In this document: one piece after another, positions 16,366-25,989 of the stretch
Layout: each line of letters opens with the position of its first letter
Position numbering within the stretch: the first letter of the stretch is position 1
Assembly: GCF_014750655.1 (NCBI RefSeq)
Contig: NZ_JABBXD010000005.1
Coordinates: forward strand, 186,001-250,000
Reading direction: 5' to 3'
DNA: 64,000 bases
Origin: Salinimonas profundi
Lineage (GTDB): Bacteria; Pseudomonadota; Gammaproteobacteria; Enterobacterales; Alteromonadaceae
The notes under the pieces: model-generated
Database searches by the model: none
Told to the model about the DNA's origin: nothing
The model's input: the letters and a program-made list of their open reading frames with translations, nothing else
Translations under genes and position numbers: made by a program

Positions 16366-16691
16366 AATATCATCGCCCCTTTCGTAACGCATCGCTGATG
16401 TTGAAATGCGATTCTTCACTTTGATAATTCTTTTCGCAACTTCTACGATTATTATACCACGATCCGTTTTCATTCACTTCAGACAGACACGTCAGGTAAG
16501 TGCAACCGTACGCCATTCAGAATGGTATAGAATGCAGTCTGTCAACTGTAAGTAGTTGATATTAGTGACCACCTTAAAATGCACACCGTTCAGATTTGAC
16601 TTATCACAACACGCATGTCTTAATGAACAGACTGCAAAAAACGCAACACATTGATTTTTAGATATATTTAAAATTTAATAAGGATCCTCTC
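16366..16691. other. intergenic region upstream of the response-regulator gene
   Basis: About 325 bases with no gene. It ends in an A/T-rich stretch and AAGGAT, the ribosome site of the response regulator. No operator or promoter that I can support. Confidence 0.35.
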
Positions 16692-17300
16692 ATGACCACG
16701 CCTTCCAAGGTGTATCTGGTAGATGACGACAAGCTGATTTTAGAGACGCTGGCCAGGATCTTTAATGAGTCCCATTTCTCTGTTCACACCTTCAGTGATA
16801 CCCGTGCCTTCCTGAAAAGCGATATCGATACCCATAATGCCTGTGTCATTCTCGATTTGAATATGCCCTACCATACCGGTCTGGACGTGCTGGCTGCACT
16901 TAAAAAATCACATCCTGGTTTACCGGTACTTATCTATTCGGGAAAAGCCGATGTCATCACCGCCGTGAAAGCCATGGAAGATGGCGCTGTTACGCTTATC
17001 CAAAAGTCCGCAACGCCCGAGCGACTTATCAAAAAAGCACAGGAAGCCATTGTGCAGCGTAAATCACTGCTTCTGGAGCTGGAGCAAACACGCAACGCTA
17101 AAGCGTTAATAGCCCATCTGACCGAGCGTGAACTGGATGTCGCAAAACTGGTCTCAGAAGGCTACTCCGCATCAGAAATTGCCGATAAGTTATATATCAG
17201 TCACCGTACTGTCGAGGCGCACAAATCAAATATATTCAGTAAGCTGGATGTTCATTCTGTGGCATCACTGACGCGCGTGGTACTTCAGGCCGAACGATAA
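16692..17300 (+). CDS. NarL/FixJ-type response regulator
   Basis: 202 residues. The receiver domain covers 1-120 with acidic pocket DDD (11-13), phospho-acceptor D55 in VILDLNMP, and K103 region LIQKSATP. The LuxR-type helix-turn-helix covers about 138-200 (LTERELDVAKLVSEGYSASEIADKLYISHRTVEAHKSNIF, shortened). It would be a DNA-binding output for a sensor kinase; the hybrid kinase at 19476-21581 is the nearest candidate. It precedes the EAL protein by 87 bases in the same direction. The FixJ-like form, where the receiver is followed by a linker helix rich in E, L and R, fits. Confidence 0.85.
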   Translation: MTTPSKVYLVDDDKLILETLARIFNESHFSVHTFSDTRAFLKSDIDTHNACVILDLNMPYHTGLDVLAALKKSHPGLPVLIYSGKADVITAVKAMEDGAVTLIQKSATPERLIKKAQEAIVQRKSLLLELEQTRNAKALIAHLTERELDVAKLVSEGYSASEIADKLYISHRTVEAHKSNIFSKLDVHSVASLTRVVLQAER

Positions 17301-17387
17301 TGGCTGCCGCCTAATTTACGTAATTTCCCGAATACATTGTTGTGCGGATGTTCTCTATATTTCAGCCTCTCGTAAAAAGGGGTGAAA

Positions 17388-19499
17388 ATGTCCGCAAAAG
17401 TGCTTGTTCTGGATGATGATAAGATTATCCGGCTTTCATTGTTCCATGCCCTCACGAAAGAAGGGTTTGCCTGTTCGGCCTGTGCAAGTATCGTTGAGCT
17501 GATTAAAGCTAGTCGTGCGCTAAATCCTGACGTAATCCTGGTTGATCTCTGTCTGGGTGCCGAAGATGGACTGGATGCATTTTCAGCGCTGGCAGAACAT
17601 AACAGCGCGGCAAAAATTATTGTTATCAGTGGCGCCGATATGGATGTTATCGATGCCGCCTGTCAGGCTGCATCTGCCCAGGGCCTGGATGTTGCCGGCA
17701 TGCTTAAAAAGCCTTTTGCATTAAAATCACTGGTTCAGCTTATCCGGGAAGCCACATCAGCAGATGCCAGGCGCGTCTGTGGTCAAACCAATACTGACAG
17801 GTCAGTGACAGACGGGGATCTTCACCAGGCAATTCTGAATCGTGAGTTATCACTGGAATTTCAGCCCAAATTAGATATCCATACTCAGTCACTGGCTGGC
17901 GCAGAGGTACTTTGTCGGTGGCATAGTGAAAAGTTCGGCACTATTGCACCTGATGTGTTTATTCCGATGGCTGAACGCAGCAACAGTATTATTGCCCTGA
18001 CGGAATATGTGCTTATCAGCGCTATCCAGTGGCTGTCCGAATTTTTGAAGATAAAATCCCGTTACCCGGCCGGGCTGGTGAGCCAGGACTTTCACCTGTC
18101 TATCAACATATCTGGACTGTCATTAAATGATACTAACTTCTTAAATAAACTGGACACCCTGATTGGCGATTACCGTGTGCAGCCTTCGCACCTTATGCTG
18201 GAGATGAGCGAATCAGTCGCTATCGGTCAGCATGCTGTCGCCCCGGAGATACTGACCCGCCTGCGACTTAGAGGTTATCGCCTGGCGGTGGACGATATTG
18301 GCAGTGGGCTGGCGTCTATTGAGCAGTTGGTCAGATTGCCCTTCTCAGAGCTTAAAATCCATCGGCGATTTGTCACAACGACAACGAGCGCTTATGAGTC
18401 ATCACTCATTACCAGTACACTGGTTAAGCTGGGTCAGGGGCTGGGATTAAATGTCACTGCCGTGGGCGTTGAAGATGCCGATACCGTGGCAATGCTGGAA
18501 CAAATAGACTGTCAGTTTGCGCAAGGTTTCCACTTTGCACCTGCATTGACGCCGGATGCTTTTTCGCAGTGGCTGACCAAACATGCCAGTGAACAGCTGC
18601 CCTACCGCATCGCTACCCTTCGTGCGATGAAACCTCACCCGTCACAACCTGAAGACAGGTTCGACCGACTTGTAAGGTTAATCAGTCGTATTTTTAATAT
18701 GCCTGTCTGTGGCATCGCTGTACTTGAAGAAACGCACTGTTATCTGAAAGCAAAAATCGGTCTGAATGCCGAAACGATGCCAGTTGGCAGCGCACTGTGT
18801 TACCGCTTACTGCCGGACACCGACAGCATTATTATTCCTGACCTTTTAAGAGACGAACATGCTGCCGGCACATCACTGGTAAATGCCCGGCCTCCTTACA
18901 GATTGTTTGTATCCCATGCGGTGCGGGCAAACAACGGCTGTATATTGGGAAGTGTCTTTGCCGCCGATCGTACACCCGGGAACTGGACGGATAAACAGGA
19001 ATCAACGCTGAAAATGATCGTACGCGTTGTGGAAAAAGAATTTCACTATAATGCTGCGGCCAGTCTTGACGCCGTGAGCCAGATAAGTCACAACGACGCC
19101 TTTACCCGCCGCGCTGATGCGCTGGTTCACATTGCAGCCGGTGCTGAGCATGCTGTGCACGTGGTAAAAATCACAGCGCTTTCCTACCAGGTGACAGTAG
19201 ATGATGTGATTCAACGAATCAGCAAAATGGCCAGAAGTATTCTTTTTGACGCTGACGACCTTGGGCGCACTGGCGAGACGCAGGTAACTGCACTATTTAT
19301 CGGCCGCCGCAAGGACGAAGTCATAAAGCTGTTGGTAAAAGCGGAGCTGGAGTTAAAAGATATTGAACAGCAGTCACCGATGATCGACAGCCTGCGCATT
19401 ACGCATTATTCGCCAGATGCTATGTTTGGCGATAGTCTGCAACATATTTTCTGTCAGCCTGAAAAAGCGCGCTCATCACATATCATTATTCGTAGCTGA
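17388..19499 (+). CDS. REC-EAL-GAF protein with degenerate GGDEF-like end (c-di-GMP signalling)
   Basis: 703 residues from ATG 17388 (an overlapping GTG at 17382 lies inside the AAAAAGGGG ribosome site). Domains in order: receiver 1-125 with D53 (LVDLCLG); EAL domain about 145-395; GAF-like about 420-560; GGDEF-like about 575-690. In the EAL part the signature reads AEVLCRW (EVL rather than EAL), SINISG, EMSESV, DDIGSG (instead of DDFG), LKIHRRF and AVGVED. Metal-binding acids are mostly kept, so phosphodiesterase activity on c-di-GMP is plausible. The last domain has DDLGRTGETQV in place of GGDEF and should be inactive. Its 3' end overlaps the convergent kinase gene by 24 bases. Confidence 0.8.
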   Translation: MSAKVLVLDDDKIIRLSLFHALTKEGFACSACASIVELIKASRALNPDVILVDLCLGAEDGLDAFSALAEHNSAAKIIVISGADMDVIDAACQAASAQGLDVAGMLKKPFALKSLVQLIREATSADARRVCGQTNTDRSVTDGDLHQAILNRELSLEFQPKLDIHTQSLAGAEVLCRWHSEKFGTIAPDVFIPMAERSNSIIALTEYVLISAIQWLSEFLKIKSRYPAGLVSQDFHLSINISGLSLNDTNFLNKLDTLIGDYRVQPSHLMLEMSESVAIGQHAVAPEILTRLRLRGYRLAVDDIGSGLASIEQLVRLPFSELKIHRRFVTTTTSAYESSLITSTLVKLGQGLGLNVTAVGVEDADTVAMLEQIDCQFAQGFHFAPALTPDAFSQWLTKHASEQLPYRIATLRAMKPHPSQPEDRFDRLVRLISRIFNMPVCGIAVLEETHCYLKAKIGLNAETMPVGSALCYRLLPDTDSIIIPDLLRDEHAAGTSLVNARPPYRLFVSHAVRANNGCILGSVFAADRTPGNWTDKQESTLKMIVRVVEKEFHYNAAASLDAVSQISHNDAFTRRADALVHIAAGAEHAVHVVKITALSYQVTVDDVIQRISKMARSILFDADDLGRTGETQVTALFIGRRKDEVIKLLVKAELELKDIEQQSPMIDSLRITHYSPDAMFGDSLQHIFCQPEKARSSHIIIRS

Positions 19500-21581
19500 G
19501 TCCGCCGTGTTCAGAGCCTGATTAACGTGTGCTAACAGGCTCTGAGTGGAAAACGGCTTTTGTAAAAAAAACCAGCGCTCAGAGTTGCTCCTTTTGTTAC
19601 CCACAAAGCCTGACGTTACCAGAATGCGCAGTGCAGGATGCGTCGTTTGTACCCACTCAGCAAGCTCAAAGCCCGATAGCGCGCCGGGCATTACAACGTC
19701 TGTCAGCACCAGGTCGATGTCAGCTTTAGCGTCCAGTACTTTCAGTGCGTCTTCTGCGGTTTCTGCCTGAATAACCCGGTATCCTTCTTTCTGCAATGTA
19801 GAGGTTGTGCTTTCACGCACCAGTTCATCATCCTCTACCAGCAATATGGTTGTCCCTCTGGTGGGTTGAAGAGGCTTTGCTGGTAAGCGTTTGTTGCCCG
19901 ACGCACAGGTTGGCAAAACCATATGGACTGTCGTTCCTCTGCCTGCCATAGAGTTGATATGCATGTTGCCGCCAGACTGGCGTACAAACCCAAACACCAT
20001 ACTTAACCCTAACCCTGTGCCTTTATCGCTGGTTTTGGTCGTAAAGAACGGCTCTAAAACCCGATCCAGCACATCCTGAGCAATCCCCTCACCATCATCT
20101 TTCACAGAAATGTGCACTGTGTCGCCGGCAATACCAAACAATTTTTTGTGGCCGGATTTCTCCAGCCGGATAGTAATTCTGCCGCCATCAGGCATTGCAT
20201 CTCTGGAGTTCAGGCATAAATTTACCAGCGCATTCTGTAGCTGTCCCGGGTCGACCCTAACCCACAGCGGCTGGTCAGGTCGCTGAAAGGTTAGCTGGTA
20301 CTTCTCGCCAAGGGTGCGTGCCAGCATTTCGACAGATTCGTCGATCAACTCCTCGACAAGAGTCACCTCAGGCTGTAGCTGCTGCTTACTGGCAAATGCC
20401 AGCAGTCGCTGGTTCAGGCGTGCCCCACGCTCTGCAGCGCGCATAATCAGGGTCATCATTCGGGCCAGATCCGGCGCGTCCTGTAACCGACCAATCAGAT
20501 GACGGGTGTTAATCAAAATGACGGTCAGCAGATTATTGAAATCGTGAGCAACGCCACCAGTCAGCTGTCCCAACGACTCCATTTTCTGTGCCTGAAACAG
20601 CCGATAATCAATATCCCGCTTCTCGGTAACATCACGACTGATTGATGCCATGAAATCCGGCTTACGGCCTGGCTCTTCGTGTTGCTCCTTCCAGATTGGA
20701 AACATTCGCCCCTCTATCCACCGGGTTTGTCCGTCAGGCCGAACAATACGACATTTAAAATCGCGCGGGCTCTGGCGCGCTTCTGTGCGAGCCTTTTCTA
20801 CAGCGTCGATATCGTCAGGATGCACCAGCTTTCGCCAGGCTGATTTTTGGTTCAGAACGGCTTTGGCATCGCGCCCGACCATCTTGCTGAAAGCCTGAGA
20901 CACATAAAGCGCTTTCTCACTATCAAATGTTTCAAGCCAAAAGACATCATCTGTATTTTGTAATAACCGCAAAAAGCGCTGCTCGCTAAGTTGCAGACTT
21001 GAACTAAGTGCAAAACGGTATCGTTCTGAACGAAATAACGCCAGTCCGAGAAACGCCAAAAGAACACTGCTTAATACAATGATAACCATAAACCAGTGAC
21101 GCTGCTGAACACGGCGTTTTTCCAGGCTTTCGGCCAATTGACGTTCAATACGATCTGCCTGACTTGAAATCTGATAGATTTCTTCGCGAAACTCCGCATC
21201 TACCCTGTCTCCGCTCTCAACCAGTGTGTTGAGCTTGAGTGACATCTCCTTCACGTTTTTCAACATGTCCTGAGAGCTACTTTGATTGTTGAGCCGGTGT
21301 GCGATGCTCTGGTATTCGCTTAACGCCTGCGTAATCAGAGCCATACCAACGCGTCGCTGCCACGGACTCTCAGCCTCGCCGCTAAGCGCGAAGTGCATCA
21401 GGCCATTAGTAAAATCGCTTTCAGCCTGTTCAATGGCATAGACCATGGAAACCCGATAATCGACCTCCTTTTCGCGTATGTGAAATATTACTGCGGTTGC
21501 TATGGATATAATCAGCATGGCCGGGACAATCAGTAATATCCAGCGACTTTTATCCTGCAAATAGCGCAATGAGAGTCTCAT
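19476..21581 (-). CDS. membrane hybrid sensor histidine kinase (PAS-HisKA-HATPase-REC)
   Basis: 701 residues from ATG 21581, whose ATGA overlaps the stop of the upstream binding-protein gene. Membrane helices lie at about 14-34 and 163-184, with a helical periplasmic part between (CHASE3-like in look). A PAS domain covers 201-320 (VHPDDIDAVEKAR). The phospho-acceptor is H346 in GVAHDFNNLL, the ATPase domain about 430-555 (NLCLNSRDAM N-box, DDGEGI, GTGLGLSMVFG), and a C-terminal receiver with D in LVLTDVVMP. Probably senses through the co-encoded lipoprotein and passes phosphate to the NarL-type or EAL regulator nearby. Partners are inferred from position. Confidence 0.85.
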   Translation of the reverse strand: MRLSLRYLQDKSRWILLIVPAMLIISIATAVIFHIREKEVDYRVSMVYAIEQAESDFTNGLMHFALSGEAESPWQRRVGMALITQALSEYQSIAHRLNNQSSSQDMLKNVKEMSLKLNTLVESGDRVDAEFREEIYQISSQADRIERQLAESLEKRRVQQRHWFMVIIVLSSVLLAFLGLALFRSERYRFALSSSLQLSEQRFLRLLQNTDDVFWLETFDSEKALYVSQAFSKMVGRDAKAVLNQKSAWRKLVHPDDIDAVEKARTEARQSPRDFKCRIVRPDGQTRWIEGRMFPIWKEQHEEPGRKPDFMASISRDVTEKRDIDYRLFQAQKMESLGQLTGGVAHDFNNLLTVILINTRHLIGRLQDAPDLARMMTLIMRAAERGARLNQRLLAFASKQQLQPEVTLVEELIDESVEMLARTLGEKYQLTFQRPDQPLWVRVDPGQLQNALVNLCLNSRDAMPDGGRITIRLEKSGHKKLFGIAGDTVHISVKDDGEGIAQDVLDRVLEPFFTTKTSDKGTGLGLSMVFGFVRQSGGNMHINSMAGRGTTVHMVLPTCASGNKRLPAKPLQPTRGTTILLVEDDELVRESTTSTLQKEGYRVIQAETAEDALKVLDAKADIDLVLTDVVMPGALSGFELAEWVQTTHPALRILVTSGFVGNKRSNSERWFFLQKPFSTQSLLAHVNQALNTADSATNNDM

Positions 21582-22384
21582 AGTGTGTAGCACCGGTCGT
21601 AATCGGAGGCGGTATCAACTGTCGACATACCCGCCTGGTGCAGTGCCATTTTCACGTCTTGTTGATGGCTGATAAATGACTGGGCTGCATTCCATCGCGC
21701 AACCAGCCCCGTGTTTTGCTTTTTAATAACAAACGCTGATATTTGTCTGTTTTGCAAAAATCCGTCGCCGTTTTTAATCTGATAGCGTTCAGGGGTTTCG
21801 TGCAGCACCTTCATCAGCGTTGGTCGTGTCATCACCAGTAAATCAGCCCGGCCTGATTTAAGTGCTAATAAGCTCAGCCTGATATCTTCCACCGATAACA
21901 AGGACCCGGACTGATGATGCTGTTGCAATATTGATTCTTCTGACGAACCATTAATCACAACAAACTGCAGGTCCTGTGAGGCAATTGGCGTTTGTGGCAC
22001 ATAATTCTGATTATCATTGCGCCATAACACCGCAGTGTCTGATTGTGATAATGGCATAGAAAAACACAAGTTCTGTTCAATCCGGGATTGGGTTACTGCC
22101 ATCCCGGCGGCGATAACATCTATGCGGTTATTGATAAGCGCAGGGATAAGCTTGTCAAAGGACAGTAACACCCATTTGACCTTATCTATACCCATCTGCT
22201 GTACAACCTGACGAGCAACATCCGGGTAGATACCTTTTACCTTCCCCGCCTCATCTATGTACGAATAAGGCGGTTCGTGGGTATACCCAATTGTAAGCGT
22301 AGCGGGAGCCGGGTCAGGTTTGCAGCCCGACAGCATAGTGACCGCTATCAGAAAACATAGTCGAATGACCGTCGAAATAAGCAT
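21578..22384 (-). CDS. periplasmic solute-binding lipoprotein (SBP_bac_3 family)
   Basis: 268 residues. A lipoprotein signal with lipobox LSGC (Cys21) is followed by a family-3 solute-binding domain: LTIGYTHEPPYSYIDEAGKVKGIYPDV, VDVIAAGMAVT in the form IDVIAAGM, then FVVINGSSEESIL and ADLLVMTRP. These proteins bind amino acids or similar solutes. There is no ABC permease next to it. It overlaps the kinase start by four bases (ATGA), as expected for a translationally coupled pair, so it most likely serves as the sensory input of that kinase, like the built-in binding domains of EvgS/BvgS kinases, but as a separate protein. Confidence 0.8.
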   Translation of the reverse strand: MLISTVIRLCFLIAVTMLSGCKPDPAPATLTIGYTHEPPYSYIDEAGKVKGIYPDVARQVVQQMGIDKVKWVLLSFDKLIPALINNRIDVIAAGMAVTQSRIEQNLCFSMPLSQSDTAVLWRNDNQNYVPQTPIASQDLQFVVINGSSEESILQQHHQSGSLLSVEDIRLSLLALKSGRADLLVMTRPTLMKVLHETPERYQIKNGDGFLQNRQISAFVIKKQNTGLVARWNAAQSFISHQQDVKMALHQAGMSTVDTASDYDRCYTL

Positions 22385-22716
22385 TAATACAGGCTCTACC
22401 TATTTTGATAGCCCGCCAATGTACTTTCCGGTCTGCGTCAGACCTATTCGTAAAATTACGTAAATGTTTATTTTAGAAAGACAATTACAGGCAGTGAGTG
22501 GGATTTTGAAAAAAGTTGCATGTAGTGGTAGCGCAGCATACTTTGAAAAATAAACGCAGCGCGAACGTTGCTGACTGCCCAAAGCGTAGATCAGGTTTAC
22601 ACAATTTCAAGGAAGAACGAGAGATTTTTTATATTCTACTGTCGGCTCCGGTCAGAGCAGGCGTTGGCATGTTAATCAAAAAACAACAGTAAGATTGATG
22701 AAGTACTTTCTATGTC
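22385..22716. other. intergenic region upstream of the binding-protein gene
   Basis: About 330 bases between the binding-protein start and the pilin-operon terminator. No gene seen. It must hold the promoter of the kinase operon, but I could not pick out reliable -35/-10 boxes. Confidence 0.35.
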
Positions 22717-22759
22717 AAAAAAGACGCCCCGTTTAATCACAAAGATACAAGCGGGGCGT
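22717..22759 (-). terminator. rho-independent terminator of the minor-pilin operon
   Basis: On the minus strand ACGCCCCG and CGGGGCGT form a perfect eight-base stem around a 20-base loop, followed by CTTTTTT. It starts eight bases after the last pilin gene's stop. Confidence 0.75.
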
Positions 22760-22766
22760 ACAAGCG

Positions 22767-24845
22767 TTAAATCTGCGTCAGCTCAATAATCAGACTGTAT
22801 TCCTGATTAGACGTTGCATTCAAGCCGGTGCTCAATGAAATCCGGTCAGCTTCCACAATGGTGCCATCCGGGTACTGCACTTTCAGCGTGACATTGAAGT
22901 AATTTTTCTCAAACGCAAAGATAATGTCGCCTTTCCAGTTTTCTGACATATTTTCGCAACTAAAGAACGGTGTCGATTTCCCTTTAGGGATCGTAATTGG
23001 GCAATTAAACTGCGACGGTGAGTTAGTAATTGTCAGATTAGACAGATCAACATAGCTGGCCTTTTTGCTGTTATTGGTTTCACAGGGTTGCGTTTCACCA
23101 TTTAGCGTAATCAGGCAGTTGATATTACCAATCAGTGCAAAGAATTTTTCTGATGCGGCCTTACTGTTTACCGTCACCAGCAGCGAATTATCCAGCTTAC
23201 CGCCCAAAAAGTAGGTGGGAGAAATACCCGGTGTACCCGTGATACCTGCGTTATAGCCCATGGCAAAATTGGTAATAGCCGTGGTTCCGTCACTTAATGC
23301 TTCGACCCGGCCCCGGCTGTAGGTGCCGTAAAAATCGTTCACCGGATCAAGAATCGTTTGAATATTTTCATTAGTTACCGTGGCAATAGCCGAATATTTT
23401 GAACTCCACTGGGACAATAACGTCAGGTTGACATCATAAAATGGTGCGTAGGCTTTCCAGTCCTCCTTGCCGGCCTCGATCATCGCTTTAAGTGCCTGCT
23501 TGTGGCTGGCAGTCATTCTGTCCAGATAAATACCGCGCGAAATTAACTGCTGACCACCGGGACCCATTGTAATAGAGCGGTCGGTCGGTTTGGTGGGTGT
23601 CCCCTCGCCCTGTACGCTGGCGGCTATCGCGGCTTCAGTATAGGCGGTGTAGTTGGTCAGAGTCTGGGTATCCAGCAAATATCTGTCACTGAACTGAATA
23701 ACGTCCAGCAACTGCCAGTCCGGATACATCTGAAAATAGCCATCTACACGCTTAAACCGACATACCTCATCGTAAGCATCGCCCACTGATGAAGCCGGCA
23801 GGAAACTGCCATCATTCATCCGCTTATAGTGGCCGTGTGGCTTGCCGCCTTCTTTGCGATAGTATTGCTCTTGTTCGACCATTGCCGGTGTATCATGATG
23901 GTCGCGGCAACAGGTATTACAGATAGCAGGCTGCTGACTACCGTCAGCATTACCGGTTTGTTTTTCTATCTTTTCACCGGGTTTAACCACCAACTCACTA
24001 CCATCGTAGTCGGTCATACTGGGTGTGTAGCCATCACCTGAGCCGGCCAGCGTGCACGAACAATTTACAGTTAAAAAATCTTCCTGCTCCAGTTTGTCAG
24101 TCTGATCGGGCAGATTGATATAACGGATGGTTTCAAACTGGACAAGGTTGTTGTCACCCTGCTTATCAATATCCGGTACCGGCTTACTGGTTTCGATACT
24201 TTCGCCATTACCCAGTTCGTAGGAAATTACATCAGGTGCCAGACCGGGTGTGTACGCCACCTTGGGCTGATTCTTGGCACCGTCTGACTCGTTATTGGCC
24301 TGAAAGCTTCTGGCTAACAAAACCGGAGCTACATTGCCTTCGACCGCAATGGATTTTGTCTCACCCTGTGGATCAGTCCAGCTGACATTGACCGTCACGA
24401 TTTTCTGCCCGGGAACATCCGGGGCGGGCACCGGTATGCCAATGTCGCCTTCTGTTAACCAGGTGTCCGGCACGCCGTCACTGTCTGTATCGGTATAAAA
24501 CTGATTCTCAACCGCCCAGGTTCTGGTAAAGGTGTAAGTTTTAGTGGCATCAGTTTTTATGTCCACCACCACACTTCCGGCATTCAGACCGCCGCCGGCA
24601 TCGTCGCCGATATCGTTGTATGCCGGCAGACCGGCGGTGGTGCGCAACACATCAAACTGACGCAAATCGTCCAGTTTTTCCTGTGCAAGCTGCAAGGCCA
24701 CCTGACGTAAGTTAAGTTTGGCATCGCTGCGCATATATTCGGTTTGCAGGGTGACAAAGCCTGTAACACCCAACATGATAATTAACGAAGCGATTAATAC
24801 TTCTACCAGAGAGAACCCTTTAATATTTTTTTTATGGCTTATCAC
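22767..24845 (-). CDS. PilV-like minor pilin with a very long C-terminal extension
   Basis: 692 residues. The N-terminus is a type III prepilin signal, IKG then FSLVEVLIASLIIMLGVTGF, with the conserved Glu5, so it should be cut by PilD and enter the pilus or its initiation complex. The first 180 residues read like PilV. Typical PilV proteins are under 200 residues; here about 500 more follow with no domain I recognise. The extension has a cysteine-rich part (NCSCTLAG, CNTCCRDHHD, later VCRFKR) that could bind metal or form disulfides. It is the last gene of the operon, where PilY1 is often found; no PilY1 is present in the window. Confidence 0.65.
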   Translation of the reverse strand: MISHKKNIKGFSLVEVLIASLIIMLGVTGFVTLQTEYMRSDAKLNLRQVALQLAQEKLDDLRQFDVLRTTAGLPAYNDIGDDAGGGLNAGSVVVDIKTDATKTYTFTRTWAVENQFYTDTDSDGVPDTWLTEGDIGIPVPAPDVPGQKIVTVNVSWTDPQGETKSIAVEGNVAPVLLARSFQANNESDGAKNQPKVAYTPGLAPDVISYELGNGESIETSKPVPDIDKQGDNNLVQFETIRYINLPDQTDKLEQEDFLTVNCSCTLAGSGDGYTPSMTDYDGSELVVKPGEKIEKQTGNADGSQQPAICNTCCRDHHDTPAMVEQEQYYRKEGGKPHGHYKRMNDGSFLPASSVGDAYDEVCRFKRVDGYFQMYPDWQLLDVIQFSDRYLLDTQTLTNYTAYTEAAIAASVQGEGTPTKPTDRSITMGPGGQQLISRGIYLDRMTASHKQALKAMIEAGKEDWKAYAPFYDVNLTLLSQWSSKYSAIATVTNENIQTILDPVNDFYGTYSRGRVEALSDGTTAITNFAMGYNAGITGTPGISPTYFLGGKLDNSLLVTVNSKAASEKFFALIGNINCLITLNGETQPCETNNSKKASYVDLSNLTITNSPSQFNCPITIPKGKSTPFFSCENMSENWKGDIIFAFEKNYFNVTLKVQYPDGTIVEADRISLSTGLNATSNQEYSLIIELTQI

Positions 24846-24855
24846 GTCAGTACTC

Positions 24856-25989
24856 CTAAAAATCCCGCCAGCTTCCCGGTACGATGGCTACCCGCTGAAA
24901 GGCATCACTTAGGCGTAGCCCCTGCAGTACCTCAGCATCGTAAACCGAGTTATAGGTACCGCCGGAGTTCCCCACCGGATGGTTCGATGCAACCACGCCA
25001 TTGACCCGCGCGCTACCGACCATATCAATGTCAAAATCTGCCACCGTTGTAGGCTTGCGGAACGGAAAGACCATGCCATTAATTTGCGCACCACCGTTCA
25101 TTCTTAAATTTCCATCAGCAACAACCAGTACTACCGGATCATCCGGGCTGCCGATGATAGTATTTGAATTCACCGTGCAATCGCCATCAACCCATAACAA
25201 CCCGGTGGAAGACGGCCCCAGTGTGCTGCAGTCGGTGAGTCTGAGATCCGCATCGGCGCGCAGTGTGGGCCATTCAGCTTCCGGAATATTGAAAAGGTAT
25301 TCCATCATATCTGGCGGAAAGTTAACGTCATCATCAAGAATATCGAGGTCTTTAAAGCCTTTCTCAGAGTATGGCGAACCTGAACAGTTGCCATCCCTGA
25401 ACTCCTGCAATCCACAAGTGGTTCCGCTTCCACTTTGCATATTCACCGGCTTATCCGTCCAAATAGAAAGAGGAACGCCCTCACCACCGCCATTAGGATT
25501 AGCAACCACTTCAAAGTTACCGCTTACACCCAGGCCACCCGCTACAATGAGCGGTACATCCGGGGGATTGGCCAGTACCGAATACTGAATGACCTGCTGC
25601 TGTTGATCGACCGTAGACAAGGTGTCAGGCGACATGCCCCGGGCGGTCAATGTGACCAGTTGCAACACGGTGGATTCCCGGGTGATGGTCTGTCTGACAC
25701 CCTGCACACTATAGCTGCCCTGCCCAGGCAAGGAACCTGTAATTGCCGTGCCATCCCAACCCGGATCTTCGGTTAATCGGCTAATGGCGCGCGCCAGTCC
25801 GGCTTCAGCACTGCTGAAAGCCAGCTGATAATTCTGTGCATTAAGAATAATTTTATGTTCGAACGATTTGACCCGACCCGTGGACAAGGTGACTAATGTA
25901 ACCAGTATCAGTAACAGCAAGACTGCGGTAAGCATCATCGCGCCGCGCTGTTGAGCCGGTCTGGCGAAGGTAACCGTACTATCCATCAT
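24856..25989 (-). CDS. pilX: PilX-like minor pilin assembly protein
   Basis: 377 residues. The N-terminus, QQRGAMMLTAVLLLLILVTL followed by an alpha-helical YQLAFSSAEAGLARAISRL region, is that of PilX N-terminal-domain proteins, which have no Glu5. The C-terminal two thirds is beta-rich with a few cysteines (STLGPS, FRDGNCSG). It overlaps the PilW stop by 11 bases and precedes the PilV-like gene by 10 bases, so the four genes form a tight operon. It likely acts with PilV and PilW in priming or tipping the type IV pilus. Longer than typical PilX. Confidence 0.7.
   Translation of the reverse strand: MMDSTVTFARPAQQRGAMMLTAVLLLLILVTLVTLSTGRVKSFEHKIILNAQNYQLAFSSAEAGLARAISRLTEDPGWDGTAITGSLPGQGSYSVQGVRQTITRESTVLQLVTLTARGMSPDTLSTVDQQQQVIQYSVLANPPDVPLIVAGGLGVSGNFEVVANPNGGGEGVPLSIWTDKPVNMQSGSGTTCGLQEFRDGNCSGSPYSEKGFKDLDILDDDVNFPPDMMEYLFNIPEAEWPTLRADADLRLTDCSTLGPSSTGLLWVDGDCTVNSNTIIGSPDDPVVLVVADGNLRMNGGAQINGMVFPFRKPTTVADFDIDMVGSARVNGVVASNHPVGNSGGTYNSVYDAEVLQGLRLSDAFQRVAIVPGSWRDF

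Noticed and set aside
19210-21070. Several frames opposite the EAL and kinase genes
   Set aside because: Shadows of clear domain-bearing genes; no ribosome sites or family features.
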